From Bombardia bombarda (Eukaryota > Ascomycota > Sordariomycetes > Sordariales > Lasiosphaeriaceae), in contig JAULSR010000007.1 in NCBI GenBank assembly GCA_030512295.1, positions 1,016,501 through 1,080,500 of the forward strand: a stretch of 64,000 bases of DNA, read 5' to 3'. Shown here piece after piece: positions 45,164 through 56,691 of the stretch. How positions within the stretch are numbered: the first letter of the stretch is position 1; each line of letters opens with the position of its first letter. The notes under the pieces are model-generated. The model worked only from the letters and a program-made list of their open reading frames with translations. It did not search any database and was not told the origin of the DNA. A program made the position numbers and the translations under genes.

Positions 45164-46512
45164 CTACGATAGCCCATGCGCAACCCTCAAAGCCTCGACC
45201 GCGTCCCTATCATACTCCTGCTTCTGCTTCATAAAGCCCAGATACATAAACGTATGCACGCTGCCCAGATACCTCTTGATCGTAACCTTGTTCCCGCCGG
45301 CGACGAGCTTCATGCCATATGCCTCGCCCTCGTCGCGGAGGGGGTCGCACTCAGCGGTACGAATGAATGTGTCGCACAAGCCGCGGAAGTTTGGGGCGGT
45401 GAGGGGGGCGAGCCACCATGCGGGCCACAGGGCGCGCAGCTCGGGGAGCTTTTCAGGGGGCATGGCGTAGCTGCCAAAGTAGTTGATGCGCTTCCAGGGC
45501 AGGACGGGCCCGCGGTGGAACTCATGGAAGGATGGGTAGGGTGACTGGGTGTAGTAGCGGTAGCTCAGCCCCTCGGTGGTGCACGGTACAGAGGCCATGC
45601 AGAGCTTGAGCGGGATGCCAGCATCGCGCGCCATGTGCTGCAGTATGATGCTAATCTGACCGCCGGCTGAGATTCCGCCGACTGAGACCGAGGTCGGGTT
45701 GATGTTGAGGATGCTAGACGAGTCTCGGGCCTAACAGTAGTGTTAGGTGTGAGATATTGATGCTCATGTTGATATTGATGGTTTAAGCAAGGAAATGGTG
45801 GGACTCACCCAGTTCAAGGCTGCCCATGCATCTTGGATGCACTTGCCCCATATTGTTTCTGGCAACCACAAGACAAAGATCAGCAAGAAAGCTGGCACAG
45901 TGGGTGACGAGCCACAAGCTAGGCACACAAGACATACCTGGGCAGTGACGATAGTTGACATCAATCACAACAACACCAGCCTCTCGCATGCTAAGGCAGA
46001 GTGACGCCTCGACAGTCAAATCCCCAAGCACAAAACCGCCCCCTTTTATTACAGATATAAGTTAACATCGGTATTGGGGATGCATCATAGGTGGCAAAGC
46101 TGGGGGAGGTGGACATGCCATGAAAGTTCAAGTGGACAGGATATGGCCCCCGTCCATGCTCCATCGGGTCCGGGTGGTAAACGCGCACTAGGATCTCAGC
46201 GCCATCCTGCGAGGACACCACATAGTCGGCGACGCGCTCGAATCCCGACGATGTGTCGAGGGCGCATGGCGGACGATGTTGCTCCCAGTTGGCGCGCACC
46301 TCCTCGATGGGGATCTCGTGCGATGCCGGCGCTTTGGAAACTACGTCGACAAAGTACTTGACAAATTCAGGGTCTAGCTGTGGCAGGATGTGGTCCTCGA
46401 TCAAGTCCTTGCCAACGTGCGATGGCGGGAGCACCGGCTTGGATATCTTGGGATTGGAGAGCGATCGCGAGATGGTGTGGCCGGCCAGAACGGTCGACTC
46501 GAGACTGGCCAT
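45164..46512 (-). CDS. Alpha/beta hydrolase, HSL-type esterase
   Basis: Four exons (46119..46512, 45938..46042, 45809..45858, 45164..45730) give 371 aa. The oxyanion motif HGGGFVLGD (H131) and the nucleophile elbow GGISAGGQ (S204) are those of the hormone-sensitive-lipase branch; the acid lies in the TAECDPLRDEGEAY region and the histidine in SVHTFMYL. The HGGG motif is created only by splicing: the first intron uses a GC donor (CATG/GCATGT) and AAAAG acceptor. The third exon is just 50 nt. No signal peptide is seen, so a cytosolic or lipid-associated esterase of small esters is likely. The start at 46512 is favoured over an upstream ATG at 46590, since the extra residues are low in complexity. 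Substrate unknown. Confidence 0.85.
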
Positions 46513-47298
46513 CTTTGCTTGTCGATTACCCAAAGGCAGCGTTAAAGTGCTAGGACTCGGGAAGGAATCTGGCAATAGGGTGCGGATCAAAATAGGAACT
46601 GATGATCAGTCGATGAGCTTAATACTAGTTCTAATACTTTCTCCACATGGCCCAATATCTAAATGCCGGAGATAAAGTAGCACGGTCCGATCTGTCGCAA
46701 TTGCGAATGCGGGGAGCTGTCCTAGAGCGATTGCTGCGCGCTACGGGCTTCATGAGGGAGGGGACATGGATTTTAGCGTTATGCACGTGGTTGGTGGGTC
46801 GTTACGAAGTGCGAATCTTCATTCCCATTGTGCCTGCCTGCCTGTCTCCAACCAGCATGTTGCAAAAGATGCAGGTACGACCAAGCACGGGTGTTTGTGT
46901 ACCGCACCTGCCTGAATGCCTAACTGTAATACCGTGGAGTGACGTGGCGTGAGGCATCTCTTCTTTCCTTCTACAAAGATGCTTTCAATTATCACGCCTG
47001 ACGGACGACAGACATGGGTTGTCCCTACTTCTATCCCATCGATCAAGATGGATTGGATCACCTACCCCACGGTGCGGGCTGTCCCTAGCCTTTCCTCCCG
47101 TTTGCCCACCCATCCTGGATCCTGGGAGAAGTGCGGGGGATGTGGTCTGTCCCACTTTGGAGTCTGGACCCCCTCATCAAGCTCATCGCGGCGCATCATG
47201 GGAGATCCGCTTTGCTGTTGACGACGTGCATCAATCCTATCATTAAGCTGCCTCACCTATTTAGCTTGGCCTGCACGTCGCGGTCCTCCGCTTAAAAG
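46513..47298. promoter_or_regulatory. Divergent intergenic region
   Basis: Between the esterase and the small unknown protein, transcribed away from each other. No specific motif was recognised. Confidence 0.35.
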
Positions 47299-47889
47299 AT
47301 GAACTTCATGCAGCAAACAAGAACATCAGCACCGCCATCTCACAAACGCTCATCTTCCAGCGCCTCGAATCTCACCGCCGACGAACCCCCATCCAAACAG
47401 AGCCGCAAAACATACGAGTCGGCGCCTGACACACCACAAGGCGCACTCTCAAACTCATCATCCTCTAGCGACGATAATGATACCGATGACGAGTCGCCCC
47501 TAAATGGCGTCTATATTGTGCAATACAACACCAGCAACATGAACGACAACGGCAACGACATTCGCATCCTGGGTGTCTACGTCAGCGAGGAAGATGCCTA
47601 TGCTGAGGTCTCCGACCAAAGGAAGTCACTGCTGGCCCAATATCCCGGCGCCAAAGCCGGCGATATTGAGGATCTGTATCAGTCAGGCTGGTCGTGGGAT
47701 GACTACGCAAACGGAAAGAACCACAGCTGCTCAGTGCAGTTCCACAAGCTCATCTGGCCGAGCCGCGGATTTGGGAGTGGCGCCTCATCATCCCCTAGCT
47801 CCTCGGGCTCATCAAATAACAGTGGGAGGGTCGAAGATAGAGACGTCGGAGATGTCTTTGGTGCCAGAGCATGGCCTTTGAGTCGATGA
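47299..47889 (+). CDS. Unrecognised small fungal protein
   Basis: Single-exon 196-aa protein. Residues 1-68 are Ser/Asp-rich and probably disordered, with a basic patch (KQSRK). Residues about 69-155 form a folded-looking part: GVYIVQYNTSN, ILGVYVSEEDAYAEV, DIEDLYQSGWSWDDYANG and SVQFHKLIWPSRG. The tail is Ser/Gly-rich. The EEDAYAEV helix after a VYVS strand recalls small alpha/beta domains found in uncharacterised fungal proteins, but I do not recognise the family. No signal peptide or membrane segment is seen. Confidence 0.6.
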   Translation: MNFMQQTRTSAPPSHKRSSSSASNLTADEPPSKQSRKTYESAPDTPQGALSNSSSSSDDNDTDDESPLNGVYIVQYNTSNMNDNGNDIRILGVYVSEEDAYAEVSDQRKSLLAQYPGAKAGDIEDLYQSGWSWDDYANGKNHSCSVQFHKLIWPSRGFGSGASSSPSSSGSSNNSGRVEDRDVGDVFGARAWPLSR

Positions 47890-48296
47890 AATGGGGAATT
47901 GTCTATGCATGTGTGTGTGCATCTACCAGTGAGTTCAGCTCCGAAAGGGGAAGGTCTTCAGCTATGCTGATGATGCTGTCACTAGTTTCGCGCGCGTGCC
48001 TTATCTAATGGAGGTCCTTCAAAGATGCAGCAACAATATCACAACGTCGCATTACCCCTCTGGACCTCTGCTATGTTACACACATCATATGCCACCAATC
48101 AGCACCGGCCATCACTATCGCGTTATATGAGGGCTCGTTCTATTGGCTATCTCTTGTATATAGGTCTCTAACTAAATACATGTACATGAAGGCGAACAAG
48201 ACAGAAAACACAGCATGGCCTGTCGATCAAAGGCGGGGGATGCGGAATTTCCATACCAGACGTGCATGATGTCCATACTCTTCTGGTCACCCCTCC
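47890..48296. other. Spacer between convergent genes
   Basis: A TATATAGG-type element lies at about 48157, but the flanking genes converge, so it is probably fortuitous. Nothing else is supported. Confidence 0.35.
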
Positions 48297-49058
48297 TCAG
48301 CTCCACTGATCAGGATCGGCATCTGCAAACGTGGTGCCCATGGCAATCTCATCATACCAAATCTGGCGGAAGGGTTGCGATCCAGTCATCGTTCCCTGAT
48401 CATGCCAGGCATTGGCATACAGGCCCACGCGAAACTGGAAGTTGGCCCCAGTATCCGAGACGGTGGTCGCGGTGTTCAGCCTCTCGACCACCTTGGTGCC
48501 GTCGAACCACAGCTTGAAGAAGCCCGTGCTGTCGGGCGCCCACTTGGCCTGGATAACGATCTTGTGCCAGCCGCCGGCGGTAACGGTGGCGCCCGTGTCG
48601 ATTCTGGTGGTCTTTTGGCTGCAGACGGAGCCCGTCTTGAGCCGGGTGAAGAGCTTGTTGCCCTCGAGCCAGATCATGGTGCTGGGCATCCACGTGTCAC
48701 AGCCCGTGTAGGTGAAGTCGCCGATGAACTGCGAGATGTCGTAGCTCTGGGAGCCGTCGAACTGCCAGTCCTGCGAGAGGCGGAACATGAAGCCGTAGAA
48801 GCGTTGGTCGCCGATGGAGTAGCCGCCGTCGAGGTGCACCTCGGAGTGGTAGCGGCCCGTGTAGGAGGCGTCGTACGTCTGGGTCATCTTGAGCGCTGTT
48901 GTGCCCTCGTAGACGATGTTGGAGACCTGTTCGATCTTGCCATTATACTCCGTCTGCTGGCTGCTCCACCCGCTGGTCGTGCCGTGGTTGCTGAAGAGCT
49001 GCGTTGCCTGTACGGCTGCCGCCGCAAGGGAGGCCATCATGAAATGTCTGAGACCCAT
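48297..49058 (-). CDS. Secreted glucuronan lyase, polysaccharide lyase family 20
   Basis: Single-exon 253-aa protein, the size of the characterised Trichoderma enzyme. A signal peptide (MGLRHFMMASLAAAAVQA) is followed by one beta-jelly-roll domain with YHSEVHLDGGYSIGDQRFYG, DISQFIGDFTYTGCD and FKLWFDGTKVVERLN, typical of family 20 polysaccharide lyases. It cleaves beta-1,4-glucuronan by beta-elimination outside the cell. Two Cys (in TGCDTW and SVCSQK) may form a disulfide. A TATA element lies about 100 bp upstream. The sugar-transporter gene 1.5 kb away could import products, though no direct link is shown. Confidence 0.9.
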   Translation of the reverse strand: MGLRHFMMASLAAAAVQATQLFSNHGTTSGWSSQQTEYNGKIEQVSNIVYEGTTALKMTQTYDASYTGRYHSEVHLDGGYSIGDQRFYGFMFRLSQDWQFDGSQSYDISQFIGDFTYTGCDTWMPSTMIWLEGNKLFTRLKTGSVCSQKTTRIDTGATVTAGGWHKIVIQAKWAPDSTGFFKLWFDGTKVVERLNTATTVSDTGANFQFRVGLYANAWHDQGTMTGSQPFRQIWYDEIAMGTTFADADPDQWS

Positions 49059-49064
49059 AACTGC

Positions 49065-50546
49065 GGGTTATGATGGATGGGAAAAGTGCGTGTTGACAAA
49101 GACAGAGCTGCTGTGCTTGAAGATACCATGGGGGACAGGAGGGGAAACCAATGCGATCTTTATAATCCCAGCTGCCTCACTACCCCTTGATTATCCCCAC
49201 CATGCGACCTGGCGATGCAATGTTGCATCTGGTGATTATGTAAATGATCACCAGTCAGATCTTGCCAGGATAGCATGCCAAAACTGAACAACAGCCGCCC
49301 GAAGAACACTCCATCGACATAGTGAAGGAGAGAAAACGGAGTTAGCCAGGCGGTATTTTGGTAAGGCGAGTATGCAAACTATCACAACAGATGCTGATGC
49401 CTAACTTTCTATTGAGCTAGCATCGAGCTTGTGCTGTTTTGGCACAATATGACCAGAGGGCGCACCCCTGACATGCCACTACCGGTAGCTGACCAAGCGA
49501 CTAGAATAGTTCTACTCTACAAATAGGGGACTCCTTGCCACAAACTGCTAGTTTCGCGGCTCAGCAGTTGTCGGACATACAGACATGTCAAAGGCTGTAT
49601 TGAATTGGAATGTCGATGTTTTAAACAGAGCCAAGATGGGAGTGTTCTCAGTCAGCAACCAAACGCCAAGATATATCTAGCTGAAATGAGGGCATAACAC
49701 CAACGCCATAGGGGTAATTGCGCAAGTGGTCAGCGGCCGGCAACTGTCATACTACCTACTTACTACGAGGAAGAGTTCGAAGTCGCCTACACGATCTGCA
49801 TCCACTGTGTATTCTGACCAGACGTCAGCTCTTCATTGTCTGAGATGAGTTGCAAACCACCAATGCCCTTCTCTTTTTCTCAAAATAGCTGCGCCATATG
49901 AAGGCTTATTCCTCGCTTCCATGCCTGTTGCTGGTTAGAGTGGGTTCACGGCTTCAATTGCTACAAGGTTGTCGTTTTCCTGCTGCCTGCTGCATCCTCC
50001 ACCTCGCCTCTGGCTTGCTCCACTGCAACTGGCCCTGAGTGGGACTGAGCCCGAAAAATCCAGTGTTTTGCGACAATTTGGAAATGGCGAGATTGAATTG
50101 GGGGCCCTTTGCACCAAAAGAGTGGTGAGATGCGGGTAAGGCGGGCTAAGTAACCTCGGCGAGCAAGCTATCATCACTCAATCGGACGAGCGTCGATCAT
50201 CTTGGACCAGGTCATCCAATCCCGATGATAGACTAATATCGAGAATCTGTCAGCATGGGATCGTCTGACGGGTAGCCCGTTGTTTTCAGTCGCCTCGTTT
50301 GTTTGTCTGTTTTGGTATTCGGTCAACATGAGATTGCAGTCGCATCGACAATTTGACAGGGATGCCATTGACAATAACACACAAAGATGGAATTAATACT
50401 ACTTTCTACCAAACAATGGTAAGTCAGGTAACACCATTCAATCAGCAGTCAATCCTCCCCATACATTGCCCGCAAACTACCACAGAGACAGCCAGCCAGC
50501 CAGCCAGCAGCAAAGCAAGCCATCTCATGCCCAGACACTAAAACAC
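49065..50546. other. Gene-free spacer
   Basis: Upstream of the lyase gene and downstream of the transporter gene. A CCAGCCAG microsatellite-like run lies at about 50490..50510. No gene is supported. Confidence 0.4.
49158..49164 (-). promoter_or_regulatory. TATA element of the glucuronan lyase gene
   Basis: TATAAAG on the minus strand about 100 bp before the ATG, with a CCAAT-related sequence close by on the + strand. Confidence 0.5.
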
Positions 50547-52315
50547 TCAGACATATGTCCCCTTAACCTCAGGAGATGCTCCCTCCTTCCCCTCAATGCT
50601 AGGCCTCTCGATATGACCACTGCCGCCATGGTCGACAACCTTCTTGACGGCCGCCGTGACCTGCTCAGACAGGACCTTGTCCTCAAACATAAACGCCAGC
50701 TCCTCAAGGGTGCGGTTGGACGTCTCGGGGAACATGAAGTAGACAAACACAACCTCAAAGGCGAGCCAGACGCAGTACGAGATGAAGAACCTCCACCCCG
50801 CATTCTTGAGCCCGATGGGGTTGACAAAGGTGGTGAAGAAGCTGGCGAGGCGGCCAAAGAGCTGGAAGACCGAAATACCGCGCGAGCGCTCAGCATAGGG
50901 CCACAGCTCGACCATGTACGTGTACGAGAGCGCGTTGTACCCGATGTTGTAGCACGGCGTGTAGGCGTAAATAAAGAAGAGCACGGCGATGTTGGCGGCC
51001 GGGTTGTTGGAGCCCATGGCCACGGCCGTCTGGGCGCGCTCCATGGAGATGGTCCAGGCGATGTAGCACAGCAGCAGGCTGATGGTGCACGTCATGTACA
51101 TGACGCGGCGGCGCACCTTTGTGACGAGCAGGGCGACGGTCATGCCGCAGAAGAGGGACCAGCACGCGATGGAGACGTTGATCTTTTGGATGTACTTGGT
51201 GTCCTTGTAGCCGATGAGCTTGAGCAGGTCGCCGAGGTAGTACGAGATGAGCGTGTTGCCGGACCACTGGGTGAAGAGGCCGAGCATGGCGGAGATGAGG
51301 ACGCGGCGGCGCATGCCCGACGTCTGGAACAGGTCGACCCAGGACCGCTTGGAGGCCTCGAGCTCGAGGTGGATGGCGGCGTTCATCTGGGCGAACTCGG
51401 CCTCGACGAATTCCAGGCCGTTGGCGCCCTCGCCGTGGTACTTGGACAGGATGGCGTGGGCTTCCTCGCCGCGGTCCTTGGTGATGAGCCAGCGGGGGCT
51501 TTCGGGGAGGAAGCTGTGGAACGGGGATGGTGGTTAGTTGGTCTGCCGCTTGTAATTCGAAACATGTGGGGATAACGGCTCACAATACGCAGGTGACCTG
51601 CAGCAAAGATGGGCAGAGCTGCAGGAGCGAGGGGATTCTCCAGGCCCAGTCACTCTTGATGTCGTTGGTGCCAAAGCAGATGGCGGCAGCGACGATCTGG
51701 CCAACAAAGTAGGACACGTTGAACAGCGAGGTCAGAACGGGGCGCTCCTTGGGGTAGGCCAGCTCTCCGATGAGCGAGGATCCCGAGACGATGCAGGTAG
51801 GGATGCCGAAGCCCAGAATCATGCGGGCGATGATGTACATGCCGACGTGAACCGAAAATCCCTGGATGAGGGCTCCGGTCATCATGACAAGGGATCCGCC
51901 GAAAATGGACCATCTTCGGCCGAATCTGTCGTTGATGGTGGGAATGAAGGGCAGCGAGAGAATGGCACCGAGAGAGTAGGCGGCCGCGATAATGCCCTTA
52001 AGAGCTCCCTCGGGGTTTTTGAAGTCTGGGTCTGAGGTGAGCGAGAAGTCACTTCAGCTTGTGTTGAGAGGTGTTAAGGAACTTACAGAGGTTCCAGTAG
52101 GGGACGATTTGGAGGGCATTGATCATTTGCGAGTCAAAGCCCGACGTCAACTCGATGCCCATGCATGTCGGGAAGAGCATGCAGTAGAGGAAAAGGAGGT
52201 TCGGCTTCTTGTAGAAGGGAATTTTATCCTCGTTGGCCAGACGGGTGACGATGGGCTCGGCCTTGAGCTCTGTCACCGAGGCGCCATTGACTTTACCGGC
52301 GCCGATGAGACCCAT
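50547..52315 (-). CDS. MFS sugar transporter (sugar porter family)
   Basis: Three exons (52087..52315, 51584..52031, 50547..51513) give 547 aa with twelve predicted membrane helices at the plasma membrane. Signature elements: DRFGRRWS in the second-third helix loop, GFGIPTCIVSGSSLIGELAYP, PESPRW after helix six and PETSNRTLEE after helix twelve. It resembles the lactose-permease-like fungal subgroup, which often moves di- or oligosaccharides by proton symport. The intron donors (GTAAGT, GTGAGC) and phases agree throughout. The start is MGLIGAGKVNGAS at 52315. The C-terminal about 60 residues are cytosolic and acidic. The glucuronan lyase beyond the spacer makes a carbohydrate-use theme plausible (inference). 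Confidence 0.9.
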
Positions 52316-55072
52316 GATGACTAACTATACAGTCTAGTCTGGTGGTATTTTCCTTCCTTTTCTTTTTCTTATCCCCTATTTGCGAGCGAAGGAGAAGAGT
52401 GAAGAGGAAAGAAAGGGGGGAGGACTGGAGCTGGCCATGTCCTCTCGGGCTGGCATGCTACCTCCATATGTACTCGCATACTCGCATCCTACCCAGGCAG
52501 CCCCAACCCCTCGGATCCAATATGGAATCAATAAAGGGCCGCATGTGTTCCAAGAGCCTGGGACATTGAGCTCTCCCATTTCCTGGTCTTGGTTAGGCTG
52601 CGGGGGTAGGAGCGGAGCCCGCTTCCATGTTTTGCAGGCTGGACTTGCAGTCGTGTGGTCCCAGTCGCTACCCAGTCCTTGGAGGATGCGATATAGTGCA
52701 ACTACAACAGTACAGGTAGGTATTGTGGGTAGGTGGTGGTTTGAGTGAGCCGTCCCTGTCCCGTGTCTGCCGTGGCGACCTTGACAATGCACCATCTGGA
52801 TTGGCTCCCCCGACTTCCCTCCCACATGTACCGAGCCTTGGCGTGCTCGGGGTAGCAGTCCCCGCCCCCAGCACCGAGCTCCACGAGACCAGACGAGATT
52901 GGACAGGATTCGTGTTTTTCCCCAGTCCATCCCCAGTCAGCCCCAATCATCCCCAGAGTTGGAAGATCTCCTCGGTCTTGCTGAAATGTCGGGGAAAAAC
53001 TCCACTCCCCATAGTATTTTGGGTGGAAATTCCCAAGAGTCTAGATCCCAAAGAGGAACTGTAATCGCCCCTTTCGTGCTTTTTTCTCTTTCTCTTTTTT
53101 TGCTCTTTCTCTTTATGGCATCTTCATGCTAGGGCCAACAGTCACGGGTCAGTGGTCATAAATGACCTCGAATTTTATCAATACCTAACGTCAGAGTGAT
53201 GGCAATCCAAGTCCATGTCAAGTGGCATGATGGAATTTCGAATCTCGCAATACCTGTTCAGCGTCAGTACAACAATCGATACACAGAACCATTTCTTTTT
53301 TTACAACTGCCACTGATCTTTTCCCGGCCTGGAAACAAAAAAGGTTTAGACTTTGAAGCTTGTTCCCGTCCTGGCCAACCCCAACCCCACTGGCTGCCTG
53401 GACTGCAATGTGACGTCTGTGCCGTCTTCTCCGCGTTCCCCCCACCGGTTAAATGGAGGGCCAAGACGGCAATATGGCCAGACCAACCCGCTAGCGTGAA
53501 GCCATCTCGTCGACTTTCTCTGTGTCACCAACGAAATTCGAAGAAGGATCACGCAGCACCCCGGCAACTCCGTGTCAATTCCTTTTACTCTTTTCATCCC
53601 ATCCCATCCCTTTGGACCAATTGCATAACCAGCTAACACAGACAATGAAGTTTTAAGGCACAGTAAAACCATCATTGAGACCTGCCAAAAATGCAGCTGG
53701 TCGATCATCTTTCGTGACTCATGTCGGGCGATGCAAAAACTGCCGCACAATTTACCTAGCTGCTTACCAAATTTTCTCTCATGAGTCCACTTGCTACAAC
53801 ATTCCAGTCTCTAACTGAGTGGTAAAAGACTGGCCAGTCAGCTGGCCTGGACTTCGAAAAAGGACTTGGCGATGGGGACGGCCATTTAGCCATCACCGCT
53901 GGTCTATTCCATAGACAAAGCCAAGATGGTTTTATACTAGAAATCGTTCCGCGCCAGCAAATCAACCGCGCAAGAAGTCTGGAAGATCATCTGCCCGTAA
54001 TTAACATCACCCGGAGAGCTGGGACAGACTCCGCCTTGTCCATGCACGCACATGCGGGTCGATCGCTTCGCTCTGGATACCTCGTCTCACCGTTTCAGTT
54101 CCATCGCAGACTCCAAGCACCTGGGTTCGTTCGACAATCCCCAATTAATATGGATAATGAGGGTGCCAAGCTGCCGGGTTCCTGTACATGGACTAGGTAT
54201 ATGTACCCACCTACTATTTGGAACTACTAATATGGAGATTCTACGTCGCGTGAGGAGCCGCCCGACCCAAGCGGACGAGGCCCCGCATTTTTCTTTTTCG
54301 CTTACACGTCAACACCTTGACCTGGTGTGTTATGTATGTCGTCTCCGCAATAGCTTCTGCATAACTGACCACCATCCTTCTCTGGCACCGGTATCCAAAC
54401 GACTAGCACTTTGCTAAAACAAAGTCTAGAGGGCAAATCGGCATGATAAGTGCCGGAACTATGTTTGGAGGTCGGGGATTTTCACTCTGTTTGTTACCAG
54501 TGCAGTGGGACGAGCTAAGCTGGTGTGTACCTTAGCTGGCACTCAGCTGGGGTTGATGATGGGGGGTTGTAGTTGATAGAATAAGAGGTTTGCATCCGGC
54601 AGAACAGCGAGGCAAACACCATACCTAGTAGGATAGGCTCGGTTGTTTTGGCATTGTGAAGATTCTTTTGGCGCAATCATTTGTGAGGCAACTGGGCATA
54701 TCACTGTATTCGCAAAAGAGTTTAACACCAAAGTACAAGTTGTCAAATGGATGCATGCTGAACAGCTGATAATGGTGTAACCTTAGTAAACCTCAGCTAT
54801 GAATCTGAACAAATAGTGCATGTTTGGTCGCTTGCTATGACCATCAAACCAAGATGACATCACAGCAGGCAGCAACACACCCTATATGGAGATGTGAAAG
54901 AATCGGTTGACTCGCAGGTTATTGAACCCTATGAGTACGAGTTGAACGCGTCCTGATGTGTGTGAGTGCAAGTTAACCACCTGTGCAGATATCCAGACTA
55001 GGATATAGCTGATCATCTGCAGAATTTCACTCAGATTAACTGTCCTAGATATCAGCATAACATCAGACAACG
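52316..55072. other. Largest gene-free region (about 2.75 kb)
   Basis: Promoter side of the transporter and upstream of small-protein copy C. It contains a CT-rich tract (53077..53114). Many overlapping frames of 60-180 codons lie on both strands without any motif or plausible exon structure. No transposon terminal repeats or RNA genes were recognised by eye. Confidence 0.45.
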
Positions 55073-55576
55073 ATGTCGTCCGGATGGGAAGATGCAGTCC
55101 AGTGGTCAGGACAGGAAGACGCAGTCCCATGGCCAAACAATCAGACTTTCATAATTCGGGCGAGGGGAGACCAAAGACGAGTACTCGCCGTCGTGGACGA
55201 TGAAGTGAAACTAGTACACCCCCAAAGCTTAGGAGATTTGAAGAGTAGCCCTATTTGGTGGATTTGCCAAGGGAGATCGGGATGTCTCAATTTTCGCGAA
55301 TCATCATCTGGAAAATATATCCGGCGTCATCGGCGAGCTATTGATGGTAATTTCATACCCTCGTACATGTACCTAGAGCACGACGACAGTGAGCAAAATT
55401 TTCTTCTTCTTCCCATGCGACACCCGGATGGAGGCTATCATCTATTGGTGCCAAACACGGACGTTCGCGGCATTATGATGCTTGAGGTTACATTTTGCCA
55501 TAGGACTAATGGGATCATTCCGGTGGCTCTGGACGGAGCGACTTTGTGGGAGTTTTTCAGGCCTGTTCTAAGTTAG
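55073..55576 (+). CDS. Small beta-trefoil-like protein, family copy C (intact, divergent)
   Basis: Single-exon 167-aa protein aligned end to end with copies A and D: PWPNNQTFIIRARG, VKLVHP, WWICQGRSGCLNFRESSSG, KYIRRH, LLLPMRHPDGGYHLLVPN and TLWEFFRP. It keeps the frame and the tail, but several core residues differ (NFRESSSG for the usual FRNAVSG; PMRHPDGGY for PRRHPNGGY), so it is the most divergent intact copy. The first about 18 residues contain a duplicated EDAVxW phrase. No signal peptide is seen. Head-to-tail with copies D and E. Function unknown. Confidence 0.75.
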   Translation: MSSGWEDAVQWSGQEDAVPWPNNQTFIIRARGDQRRVLAVVDDEVKLVHPQSLGDLKSSPIWWICQGRSGCLNFRESSSGKYIRRHRRAIDGNFIPSYMYLEHDDSEQNFLLLPMRHPDGGYHLLVPNTDVRGIMMLEVTFCHRTNGIIPVALDGATLWEFFRPVLS

Positions 55577-56238
55577 AGGCCTTCTTTCACACAAGGATCC
55601 CGACAAGAATATTATGCAGGGAAAAAAGGGTGTGAAATTGTGGTAAACCACTAAATTCTACCCAAGGTACCTTAACTTAGATACTTGGTTCTTGGTTCTT
55701 GGTCAAGCCCATGGAGCAATACACTGACGGCATGCATGCCGCTACTTCGAAACGATTTGATCCTTTCCATTTATGTATCTGTAGATTAGACCTGTAAATG
55801 AATCAACTGCAGCTTGCCGTAGTCCATGTTGTGTAACCTCTTAACGGGCGGGCGCTCATCTTCATCAGCGTGGTAGGCCTCAATTTAATCACGGTAGGCC
55901 TCATTGCATGCATGCGTGCCCAAGATCTTTGCCATTCAAGCACACATAATATGTATTTATTACCCACTCGTCTTCCCTTCTAGTTCTGGGTTTTCAGCGT
56001 TTGCGTTTTCACCTACCCTAACAATCTGGTCACAGACCATCCCGACAGTCTTGAATCTGTCAACTTCTCGAAAGTTGACAGAATAGTGCGAATAAAAGGT
56101 AAGTATACGCCCAGGCCTCATAAGCTATCAATCACTGTCTGCGAATGCACCAAGTTCAAGACGTGTGTGACTAATGCGACGTTCCATCTCATGTTGGCAG
56201 GGATCGATAATAGATCTGACAAGGCATCCAAACCGACA
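55577..56238. other. Spacer between family copies C and D
   Basis: Includes an ACCCAAGGTACCTTAACTT patch at 55658..55677. A possible 5' leader of copy D, with an acceptor-like TTGGCAG near 56199, lies at its right end. Confidence 0.35.
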
Positions 56239-56691
56239 ATGGCAAAAAACCACATCGATTGCCCTCTTCTCAGCGACGCAACCCCATGGCCCAACCAGAC
56301 ATTCATGATTGTCGACAAGGAACAAGGACGAGCAATCACCCTCACTAGCGGAAAGCTGCAACTGTTGCAAGTCAAAGACATCGGCAACAATGGATGCCCC
56401 CTTTGGGATTGCGTTGAATCCGCGGGCGGTTGGCTTAGTTTCCGTAACGCTGTGTCTGGAACGTTTCTAGGGGTCCATAATCAGGACTTTGACTGGGCTA
56501 TTCACGCTGAATACAAAGTTGTTGGATTATCGGGGAGGGAGCACATTATCCCACGAAGACATCCAAACGGGGGCTATCTGCTGCTTCTTTCAATGGAAAG
56601 ATATAAAAGCTGGTTTAAAATTGGGATCACTGACGAAGGAGAGATTGAACTTGTGAAGGAAGACACTCTGTGGGGGTTTATCAAGATCTAG
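56239..56691 (+). CDS. Small beta-trefoil-like protein, family copy D (intact)
   Basis: 150-aa protein from ATG 56239 (MAKNHIDCPLL). The open frame extends upstream to 56086, but that part is unlike the family and may be 5' leader with an intron. Shared elements: TPWPNQTFMIVDKE, AITLTSGKLQLL, GGWLSFRNAVSG, TFLG, IIPRRHPNGGYLLLL, a FKIGI strand and LWGFIKI at the end. Close to copy A in its core but without the acidic N terminus. No signal peptide is seen. It represents the minimal intact form of the family. Confidence 0.8.
   Translation: MAKNHIDCPLLSDATPWPNQTFMIVDKEQGRAITLTSGKLQLLQVKDIGNNGCPLWDCVESAGGWLSFRNAVSGTFLGVHNQDFDWAIHAEYKVVGLSGREHIIPRRHPNGGYLLLLSMERYKSWFKIGITDEGEIELVKEDTLWGFIKI

Noticed and set aside
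48375..49073. Long plus-strand frame opposite the glucuronan lyase
   Set aside because: Antisense shadow of a GC-biased coding gene; composition is typical of a mirror frame.
50466..51575. 369-codon plus-strand frame opposite the sugar transporter
   Set aside because: Antisense shadow; the minus strand shows a complete sugar-porter family protein.
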